Origin: JABJGO01 sp963921245
GTDB lineage: Bacteria; Pseudomonadota; Alphaproteobacteria; Rhodospirillales; Casp-alpha2
NCBI GenBank assembly: GCA_963921245.4
Contig: CAWUEY030000001.1
Location: forward strand, 930,001 to 994,000
DNA: 64,000 bases
Direction of reading: 5' to 3'
The notes below the pieces were generated by a model, which did not search any database, had not been told where the DNA came from, and saw only the letters and a program-made list of their open reading frames with translations. Position numbers and translations under genes: made by a program. Shown here in pieces: positions 52,116 to 58,771 of this stretch. How positions within the stretch are numbered: position 1 is the stretch's first letter; each line of letters opens with the position of its first letter.

Positions 52116-53699
52116 TTACAGAAATCGACGGCCCCATCGCCGGACCCGTGTGAGAGATGGCCTCGCATCGGCCAGGCATTTCGCCATGCGCAACTCCGCC
52201 CAGTGACGGATCGTCTCATGAACATTGGAAGGTAGTTCGGCTTCCCGGGTGTTGGAAATAAGTTCCAGGCATTTCGAGGCATCATTCAGGTTTCCCAGAT
52301 GATCCTGAAGGTCGGTGAGCGCCTTTAGTGCATTGCCATCAGCTAACCCTGTACCGGGTAGAATCTCCAACGTATAGCGCATTTTCTTGGAGAGAATGCG
52401 AACGGCATGAATTTTCTGAACCGGTGAGCGCGATGACAGTCGCCCCATGGCAGACAATCGTTTCAGATTGCGGCGTATAGATTCCTTTCTCAAGGCGGCG
52501 ATAGTACGTCCGCCTGACTCAGGCAGGCCCGACAGCCAGAGTTGAATGTTGAGGATCAGACGCTGTGCCCGCCGGCTGTTATAGATTTCCATGGCTTCCG
52601 GCAACCGGGCATTATGGGCTTTCCGGGCCAGTCGTCTCAGGGTAGCGGCGGCCTCGGGGTGTTGTTTTGCGAGAACAGGTGCCGTATCGTCCGCCAGGAC
52701 ATGCCAGTCCCGACATTCGCCGAGTTTGTTCTGAAACCACCGGAGCTCGCCGTTCAGCGCTTTACGGTCCAGATACCCGATCGCCTCTTTAAAAGCCTGT
52801 AGAATGGCCCGCATTCTTCGAACAGCTACACGGGTTTGGTGAATGGCTTCCGGTTTGTGACGGATAAAATTTGGATTGTTGGCAAAGAAGTGACTGAGCG
52901 TTGCACCCATGGATTGTTGCAACAGCATGAACGACTCATTGCTGCCTTCGGTGGCGAATCTCTTATGCTTGACAGATTTAAAGGCATTGCGTCGATTGGC
53001 CGCGGCAAATCCGCGAGCGGCTTTGCTGGTGGCAAACTGCTGGACGTGAAACCGTTCATTCAACTCGCATAGCAACAGAAACATATCCCTCGCCGTGCCT
53101 GATTTGAGCTCGGCCTCAATCTCGGAAATTTTTTCCAATCGGCGACCCGTTTTCGGACAGATAATCCCTCCGTGGTCATAGGCGAGTTCGATTTTGCTCT
53201 TGCCGAATTTTACGAGGAATCTGGTTCGCTCAACGTCTGTTCGGAACACAGGCACCAGACGGCTCAGGTTTCGAACGGGCAGGGATTGTTCCTTAAGGAC
53301 GGCTGCCACCATACTTCGGTTGATATCAAGACTTGAAACGGCGCGGGATGTTTCCAGGCGGGTCAGGATACCCTGATCAAAACGGCCCTCTGACTTGAGA
53401 GTTTGCGTATAACCTCCGTCTTTTTGGCGAATGCGCAGACTTATTCCTCGCTTTTTCAAGAGTTGACGGGGGGTGTCGAAATAGGTTGAGCATTCCAGTC
53501 CGCGAGAGGGTTCTTCAATGCGTATTCGCTGCACGAACCCTGAGCGAAGGAATTTGTCTGCTTCGCACGGTTCCATGAGGAATTTGGCCTCTACCTCTTG
53601 TTCGATGTCATTGTCAGACGGACCCGGCGCGGAGGTGGTTTTTCTAGTCGCGTTTTTTTTGTTCAAGGTTTTTGTCTTTTTTACTTTCCGGACCGTCAT
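52116..53699 (-). CDS. CYTH-CHAD protein, inorganic triphosphatase-like / polyphosphate-binding
   Basis: The 527-residue protein starts with a basic, disordered 30 residues. The CYTH domain begins at IEQEVEAKF (Glu35, Glu37, Lys39: the ExExK signature) and continues through YFDTPRQLLKKRGISLRIRQ to about residue 235. A CHAD domain follows (about 250-525), all alpha-helical and rich in His, Arg and Lys: IHQTRVAVRRMRAILQAFK, LGECRDWHVLADD and KKMRYTLEI. CYTH enzymes cleave triphosphates; CHAD domains bind polyphosphate. It stands convergent to two Nudix genes and near ppk2. The XRE gene upstream overlaps its start by 56 bases. Confidence 0.9.
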   Translation of the reverse strand: MTVRKVKKTKTLNKKNATRKTTSAPGPSDNDIEQEVEAKFLMEPCEADKFLRSGFVQRIRIEEPSRGLECSTYFDTPRQLLKKRGISLRIRQKDGGYTQTLKSEGRFDQGILTRLETSRAVSSLDINRSMVAAVLKEQSLPVRNLSRLVPVFRTDVERTRFLVKFGKSKIELAYDHGGIICPKTGRRLEKISEIEAELKSGTARDMFLLLCELNERFHVQQFATSKAARGFAAANRRNAFKSVKHKRFATEGSNESFMLLQQSMGATLSHFFANNPNFIRHKPEAIHQTRVAVRRMRAILQAFKEAIGYLDRKALNGELRWFQNKLGECRDWHVLADDTAPVLAKQHPEAAATLRRLARKAHNARLPEAMEIYNSRRAQRLILNIQLWLSGLPESGGRTIAALRKESIRRNLKRLSAMGRLSSRSPVQKIHAVRILSKKMRYTLEILPGTGLADGNALKALTDLQDHLGNLNDASKCLELISNTREAELPSNVHETIRHWAELRMAKCLADARPSLTRVRRWGRRFL

Positions 53700-53889
53700 A
53701 ACTCTCGACGCCTACGCTCAGAGCATAACAGGCCAGTTCCACCGAAACGGGGATTCTAAAGGGCTCACCGTCCCGCATACCTTTTTCATAATACTGAATG
53801 ACCCGGTGTTTCAGCCCCAGTTTCCGGGCTGCTTCCTTTTGCGTGAGGTCGAGTGATTTGCGCCAGATTTTGAATTCAGATGCTTTCAT
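53644..53889 (-). CDS. Small XRE-type helix-turn-helix protein
   Basis: The 81-residue product (starting MKASEFKIWRKSLDLTQKEAA, Met6 of the longer frame from 53904) contains the XRE helix-turn-helix: LTQKEAARKLGLKHRVIQYYEKG. The tail includes ELACYALSVGVESYDG and a Lys-rich end. It is probably a repressor or toxin-antitoxin-like regulator. The 3' end overlaps the CYTH-CHAD start by 56 bases in another frame, so translation of the two may be coupled. No toxin partner is seen. Confidence 0.75.
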   Translation of the reverse strand: MKASEFKIWRKSLDLTQKEAARKLGLKHRVIQYYEKGMRDGEPFRIPVSVELACYALSVGVESYDGPESKKDKNLEQKKRD

Positions 53890-54018
53890 GCGCCCGGGGT
53901 GCATATTTTATGGTATCATATGGAAGGTAATATAATACGCACGGTGTGCGCTTTTGTAAAGTGAAAGCAAAAAAATTTGGGGCTGACCCAAATAAAATAG
54001 GAAAAAAAGCGAAAAGTA

Positions 54019-54110
54019 TGGCGGACAGGGAGGGATTCGAACCCTCGGTACGCGTTTCCACGTACGACGGATTAGCAATCCGCTGGTTTAAGCCACTCAC
54101 CCACCTGTCC
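54019..54110 (-). tRNA. tRNA-Ser (GCU anticodon)
   Basis: The 92-base gene has the acceptor stem GGACAGG/CCTGTCC, discriminator G and encoded CCA. The anticodon stem GCGGA/TCCGT-type encloses the loop with anticodon GCT at 54074-54076 (minus strand), which reads AGC and AGU. A long variable arm (about CGTACGTGGAAACGCGTACG) marks it as a type II serine tRNA. The T arm has GGGTTCGAATCCC. Confidence 0.97.
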
Positions 54111-54232
54111 GCAATGTGATGACGTCACCGTTTGTCGCGGCGACGGGCTTGGAATGCCCCTATCTACTCATGCTTTGTGTCCGCGTCAATGCGTCCGTTG
54201 AGATTCCGACACGGATAGTCGTAAGAAAAAAC

Positions 54233-54564
54233 TTAAGGCCGCGCGGCCCGAAATGTCATGTCTGTGTGCCATTCTTCGTTGTCTGGCGGGCGTTGGGGGC
54301 CGTTCTCAATGAGCATCAGGTTCTCGCCACCGTCTGCAAAAGGGTAGAGTGGATGACGCGGCTCCAGTTCCCCGAGCGCCAACCCCAGGGCGGCGTGTTG
54401 TGTGCCGTAATATCCTGTTGCTGCAGTATCAGGACGGAATGCTCAAACAAGGCATCCTGAAGTACCGTGACGTCTTCGTCATCAAAACCGTCGGTGAGAT
54501 CAATCCCGCTAACCAGAGCGCCAAACGTGCCGTTTAAAGGGTCGAAGGAAAACGACTGTTTCAT
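54233..54564 (-). pseudogene. TauD/TfdA-type dioxygenase remnant
   Basis: From ATG 54564 the frame reads MKQSFSFDPLNGTFGALVSG then IDLTDGFDDEDVTVL and FEHSVLILQQQDIT, the N-terminus of a TauD/TfdA Fe(II)/2-oxoglutarate dioxygenase. At about 54395-54410 the reading frame shifts; in the next frame QHAALGLALGELEPRHPLYP and PDNEEWHTDMTFR follow, including the iron-binding HxD motif (WHTD). It stops at 54233, so the rest of the domain (about 180 residues with the second His) is missing. It is therefore broken twice: a frameshift and a truncation. Confidence 0.75.
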
Positions 54565-54687
54565 GGAACCTGTCCTCAATCCATTCACCAAATGCGACCT
54601 GGCATCCTGGGTGCAACATAAAAGATCCGCAAAACGAAAATTTCCTTAAATCAGGATGGATTGAAATACTGCTCTGAATTCAGAACG

Positions 54688-55202
54688 TTATGTCGGTACC
54701 GCAATATTGTAGGACACGGTCCCACCCGTGAGGCGCTTCAGCTCATCGACACTGGCCGGAAACACACAGTAGGGATGCCCGGCAGCAGCGTAAACGGTAT
54801 CGAACCGTTTCAGGTTACGGTCGATCACCACAGGTAGGGAGGTATTTGAGCCCACCGGCGGTACGCCGCCAATAGAAAACCCGGTGGCGGATTTGACAGT
54901 ATCGGCATCCACCTTGCCAACGGTTCCTTGCAGGTTCAACGCCCCGGGCAGGTTTTCTGGAACGCATGAGTGACGCCGGATACCAAAGCCATAACAAGGT
55001 GTCCGCTCACGGAGAAGACCAGGGATTTAACGATGGAACCCAATTCCGTCTCCAGTGCTGCTGCGGCTTCGGCGGCGCTGCGGGCAGTATCACTGAGCTC
55101 GACGACCCGGTCGCCGTAGCCTGCATCCACGAGCACCTGGCGAACCGTCCGCACCGTATCCCGGTCCAGATTGCCGCCCTTGTTTTCAAGTTCAGTGCTC
55201 AT
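54688..55202 (-). pseudogene. YbaK/EbsC-type aminoacyl-tRNA deacylase with frameshift
   Basis: The gene starts at ATG 55202 (MSTELENKGGNLDRDTVRT) and runs through AAAALETELGSIVKSLVFS. At about 54950-54965 the frame changes: the first frame ends at CPGR and stop, while the other continues VPENLPGALNLQGTVGKVD, ADTVKSATGFSIGGVPPVG and then YAAAGHPYCVFPASVDELK to the stop at 54688. Together they are a near-complete YbaK-like domain (about 170 residues), which clears misacylated tRNA. A single missing base explains it. It lies 20 bases after the glutathione S-transferase gene on the same strand. A sequencing error is possible. Confidence 0.75.
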
Positions 55203-55222
55203 GTGTAGCGGCTTTGTTGCAA

Positions 55223-55855
55223 TCAGGCCGTTGCCGGTACGTTCATACCGGCTTCGACGGCGGGGCGACTGCCAATCCGTTGCTTCCAGTCCCAGACGTT
55301 GGGACATTGGTTTTGCAGGTCGATGTCGTGCCATTCCCAGCGCATGACCCATGGATAGGTGGCAATATCGGCGATGGAGTAGTCGTCACTCGCAAGGTAG
55401 GCCCGGGAAGACAGTCGTTTATCCATGACCCCATAAATCCGATGCGCTTCGTCACGATAGCGCTTCCTGGCATAGGGTACATCCTGGTTGGCAAATTTCA
55501 GGAAGTGATTGGCCTGACCCAGCATGGGGCCGACACCGCCCATCTGAAACATTAACCACTCCAGAGTAGCAATGCGTTGGCGGGCGTCGACAGGCAACAA
55601 AGCACTCGCCATTTTTTCTGCCAGGTAGATCAGGATGGCCCCGGATTCAAATACCGAAACAGGCTCACCATCCGGTCCGTCCGAATCAACGATAGCGGGG
55701 ATTTTGTTGTTGGGACTTATCTTCAGGAAATCAGGGGCGAATTGCTCATCGGCACTGATATCAATGGTGTTAACCGAATAGGGCAGAGCCACTTCTTCCA
55801 GCATAATGGAGACTTTCCGCCCGTTGGGGGTGCCCCAGGTGTAGAGATCAATCAT
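55223..55855 (-). CDS. Glutathione S-transferase, YfcG/YghU-like
   Basis: The 210-residue product begins MIDLYTWGTPNGRKVSIMLEE, the thioredoxin-like N-terminal domain of the YfcG/nu-class, in which the Thr-Pro-Asn motif replaces a catalytic Tyr/Ser. The motif NNKIPAIVD (cis-Pro) follows, then VFESGAILIYLAEK, and a helical C-terminal domain. A clear GGAGGA precedes the ATG 55855, so the longer frame from 56014 is not the gene. Members act as glutathione-dependent disulfide or peroxide reductases. The YbaK-like gene follows after 20 bases. Confidence 0.9.
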   Translation of the reverse strand: MIDLYTWGTPNGRKVSIMLEEVALPYSVNTIDISADEQFAPDFLKISPNNKIPAIVDSDGPDGEPVSVFESGAILIYLAEKMASALLPVDARQRIATLEWLMFQMGGVGPMLGQANHFLKFANQDVPYARKRYRDEAHRIYGVMDKRLSSRAYLASDDYSIADIATYPWVMRWEWHDIDLQNQCPNVWDWKQRIGSRPAVEAGMNVPATA

Positions 55856-56028
55856 GGTTCCTCCTCGCGTTGCGATAACCATAGGGGCCTGTTTGTCTGC
55901 CCGCAAGTCAAGCCCTGAATACCCGGCAATGACTCGCATTCTCTGTGAGAATATCTTATGGTGCAGCCACCGTAAAAATGGAAAACAGGCCTTTCTCATG
56001 GCTGCGAAGATCATAAGGAATTTGAATA

Positions 56029-57135
56029 ATGGCGGCTTCTCCTGATACGCCCCGACCGGGCGAAACCATGCGCTGCGAAGACTGTGAGCGGATGGATGAC
56101 ATCATTTTCGATGAAACCCGAATCTGGTTTTTCGTCTCCATGGGCGAGAGCCTGAACAAGCTGACCGGGCTCTGCGAACGTCAGGAGATCCCGATCGACA
56201 GGCTCAACGACCAAAGCATTTCCATTCGCATGACGGGCCAGAACTGTCATTCGTTTGCCGTGGCGCTTTTCGGCAGCATGCCGCATCAGGAACTGAAGAG
56301 TATCAGGATTCTGACCACGGACGGGCGTGAGCCCTCGGCCCTGGATTTGGGCCGGGTGGTCAACGGCGATGTTTTCGTCAACCGAATCAAGGGCAAATGG
56401 ATCATCGACCGGGTTCACGACGGCAAGGTCGAGACCTGGTATCAGCCGATCTATGCGGTGGATAACACGCAAACGCCCTATGGCATGGAAGCCTTGCTGC
56501 GCATGCGCGATCAGGAAGACGCCATCATCCCGCCGGGCTACGTCTTCCAGGTGGCGAAGGACGCGGACGCATTGTTCTCCGTCGATCTGATTGCACGAGC
56601 CTCGGCCATCGAGACCGCGGCCCATGCGGGCTATCGCGGCAAGATATTCGTCAATTTCAATCCCAGCAGCATCTATGACCCGGCCTATTGCCTTCGCACC
56701 ACGGCGGCGGTCATCGAGCGTTTGGGCCTGAAACCGTCCAACATCGTGTTCGAGATCACCGAAACCGAGCGGATCATCGACATCGACCATCTGAAAGGTA
56801 TTCTGGCGTTCTATCGCCGGGCCGGGTACCTTTGCGCGCTGGACGATATTGGATCGGGTTATTCCGGATTGAACCTGCTGCACACCTTCCGCCCGGATTT
56901 CGTCAAGCTGGACATGGACTTGATCCGGGATATCGACAAGGATCCGTTCAAGCAGTCCATCGTCAACAACCTGATCAATATCGCCAAGGACCAGAAGATC
57001 GAGGTCATCGCTGAAGGTATCGAAACGCGTGAGGAAGCCGCCTTCGTCCGCGAGTCGGGCACCGACTATGTACAGGGCTTTCTCTTCGCCAAACCGGCCC
57101 CTGTGAAGGAGCATTCCTTAAAGGCTGCGTTGTAG
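56029..57135 (+). CDS. EAL-domain protein, probable cyclic-di-GMP phosphodiesterase
   Basis: The 368-residue protein has an N-terminal region (about 1-115) with a CEDC pair (Cys16/Cys19). The EAL domain follows: Glu154-Ala-Leu, NFNPSSIYDP with Asn209/Asn211, FEITETE (Glu242), ALDDIGSGYSG (Asp272/Asp273; the usual DDFGTG reads DDIGSG), FVKLDMDLI (Lys293), AEGIET and QGFLFAKP. All metal and catalytic residues are present, so hydrolysis of cyclic-di-GMP is likely. The N-terminal domain is not assigned. Codon choice is strongly G/C at third positions, unlike most neighbours, and a matching 367-codon frame on the opposite strand results from that. Confidence 0.88.
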   Translation: MAASPDTPRPGETMRCEDCERMDDIIFDETRIWFFVSMGESLNKLTGLCERQEIPIDRLNDQSISIRMTGQNCHSFAVALFGSMPHQELKSIRILTTDGREPSALDLGRVVNGDVFVNRIKGKWIIDRVHDGKVETWYQPIYAVDNTQTPYGMEALLRMRDQEDAIIPPGYVFQVAKDADALFSVDLIARASAIETAAHAGYRGKIFVNFNPSSIYDPAYCLRTTAAVIERLGLKPSNIVFEITETERIIDIDHLKGILAFYRRAGYLCALDDIGSGYSGLNLLHTFRPDFVKLDMDLIRDIDKDPFKQSIVNNLINIAKDQKIEVIAEGIETREEAAFVRESGTDYVQGFLFAKPAPVKEHSLKAAL

Positions 57136-57140
57136 GGCCT

Positions 57141-57280
57141 AGAGCAAGTCACGATTAGTCGGACCAGCCCAAACGATGTCCGATAATCGTGTCCCATTGC
57201 TCTCATGTTTTGACAAAAGCAAACGATCTGTTCCGTCGAAACATGATTTGCTCCAGACAAGTGCTTCTGTCAAAACGTGA
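57141..57280. repeat. Intergenic palindromic repeat element (MITE/REP-like)
   Basis: Nested inverted repeats fill the gap after the EAL gene. AGAGCAA (57141-57147) pairs with TTGCTCT (57197-57203), and CACGATTAGTCGGA (57150-57163) with TCCGATAATCGTG (57179-57191) apart from one base. A second pair is TCATGTTTTGACA (57203-57215) with TGTCAAAACGTGA (57268-57280), one mismatch. No coding potential. Such elements occur in many copies in alphaproteobacteria, but only one copy is present in this window. Confidence 0.5.
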
Positions 57281-57445
57281 TCCGATCTGGTTCGCAGACC
57301 TGTAAAGGAAAATATGACTCAAGCCGTTAAGGGATATATGAAACGAAGGCGTCAAACCGGAGCAGCCAGTACTAATCACCGAGAACAGGCCCGAGCTCTT
57401 TATCACCGACTGCCCTTTGGAAAGCGATTATCTCTGACGCGCTGG

Positions 57446-58165
57446 TTAGCGAGCGGTGTTCTGGTCGCTTTCCACGTCCAAGGCGAGCATCAGGTTCGTC
57501 AACGCTTCGTGATCAATGATGGTGACAGTCGATCCCTTTCGCTTGATGATGTCCGCCTGTTGCAACTCGCTAAATGCCCGCGCCACCGTTTCACGCGTTG
57601 TTCCGATCTGGGCGGCGATTTCAGAATGTGTGGGCACAGGCGCGATCCGATAGAGACCATCGCCGGCCCCGTCAAGTTCCCCGGTATCTAGCAGGAACGA
57701 ATACACCCGTTTGATAGCCCGCAGGGTGCTGAGGTCCATGATTCGATCGTCACAAACGCGGACAATTTTTGCCAGTCGTTCCATGACTCTTAGACTGACC
57801 GCGGGATGATCCTTTAACAGACCCCGGAAATCATTGGTGGGCAGGGTTGCAATCACACAGGACTCTACCGCGACAACAGAGGCAGAACGCGGGCGACCAT
57901 CAACAGCGGATAGCTCGCCAAAATAATCCCCGGTCTCGATACTTGCATAGGCAATTTCCTTGCCGGACAAAGAAAAATTGACAACACGAACCTTGCCCTG
58001 GGTTATGAGGAAAACCCCTTGGGTTTCGCTGTGGCGTTCCAGAATGGTATGGCCCTTGGCATAGCTGCTCCAGCCGCAACGCTTCTCCAGCGCCGAGATC
58101 GTCGTCTCGTCCAGCCCTTGCAAAAGAGCATTGTCTTTCAGCGATTGTGTTGAGGGTTCAGCCAT
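57446..58165 (-). CDS. Crp/Fnr-family transcriptional regulator
   Basis: The 239-residue protein has an N-terminal cyclic-nucleotide-binding domain with ILERHSETQGVFLITQGKVRV and the phosphate-binding cassette YFGELSAVDGRPRSASVV (about 81-98), typical of true cAMP binders. The long dimer helix follows (about 125-150), then a winged helix with HSEIAAQIGTTRETVARAFSE (180-200). There are no Fe-S cysteines as in Fnr. It probably activates transcription on binding cAMP or a related ligand. Upstream lies a GNAT gene in opposite orientation. Confidence 0.93.
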   Translation of the reverse strand: MAEPSTQSLKDNALLQGLDETTISALEKRCGWSSYAKGHTILERHSETQGVFLITQGKVRVVNFSLSGKEIAYASIETGDYFGELSAVDGRPRSASVVAVESCVIATLPTNDFRGLLKDHPAVSLRVMERLAKIVRVCDDRIMDLSTLRAIKRVYSFLLDTGELDGAGDGLYRIAPVPTHSEIAAQIGTTRETVARAFSELQQADIIKRKGSTVTIIDHEALTNLMLALDVESDQNTAR

Positions 58166-58297
58166 TTGTCCCAGCAGCGCGGTGTTCTGATTTTTGTTCT
58201 TCTAACATTCTACACCTGAAAACCCTTTTCGCATACCCCCAAAGGGCTGCTATCGCTGCGATATGGGAAACCTGCCGACTTGCGCTAGATTGGGGCG

Positions 58298-58768
58298 ATG
58301 ACTGGTATCGACATTCGACAGGCAACAATGGCGGACGCCGGGACCGTTGATGACCTGGTGGGGCGGTTGTTGCGCGAATTGGTGCCTGACAAATATGCGA
58401 ACGTGGATTTTTCACCGTTTCTATCCAAGGCTGAAAACCTAATGGCGCAGGAAAAGATATGGGCCTTTCTGGCATGGCGCGGCGATACACCTGTTGGTGT
58501 GCTGACATTGCACGAAGGTCACGCGCTCTATGCCAATGGTGCATTTGGTGAGATTTCCGAACTTTGGATCGCGCCCGTCCATCGATCTTCCGGCGCCGGG
58601 CAGCTGTTGATCAATGCAGCCAAGACCTTTGCTCGAGAAAAGGGGTGGTCTTCGCTGGAAGTAGGGGCACCGGATCAACCCCGTTGGGCACGTTCAGCCG
58701 CGTTCTATAAATCTATGGGGTTCGAGGAAGTGGGTCCACGTTTTGATTTGCCGCTCATGGACGACTGA
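58298..58768 (+). CDS. GNAT-family N-acetyltransferase
   Basis: The 156-residue protein has the GNAT core: IRQATMADAGTVDDLVGRLL, then WAFLAWRGDTPVGVLTLHEG, GAFGEISELWIAPVHRSSGAG (the acetyl-CoA loop R-x-x-G-x-G/A) and SLEVGAPDQPRWARSAAFYKSMGF. It acetylates an unknown amine. It ends three bases from the stop of the convergent oxidoreductase gene. Confidence 0.87.
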   Translation: MTGIDIRQATMADAGTVDDLVGRLLRELVPDKYANVDFSPFLSKAENLMAQEKIWAFLAWRGDTPVGVLTLHEGHALYANGAFGEISELWIAPVHRSSGAGQLLINAAKTFAREKGWSSLEVGAPDQPRWARSAAFYKSMGFEEVGPRFDLPLMDD

Positions 58769-58771
58769 GAA

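Noticed and set aside
54019..54110. tRNA-Ser as an integration site for a mobile element explaining the broken genes nearby
   Set aside because: No integrase, no direct repeat of the tRNA 3' end was seen, and the neighbouring genes look chromosomal.
54116..54460. 114-codon plus-strand frame over the tauD remnant
   Set aside because: It is antisense to the readable TauD fragments, which carry the HxD motif.
56011..57114. 367-codon open frame on the minus strand opposite the EAL gene
   Set aside because: It is the mirror of a strongly G/C-wobble gene; the EAL product has all family motifs and the mirror frame has none.
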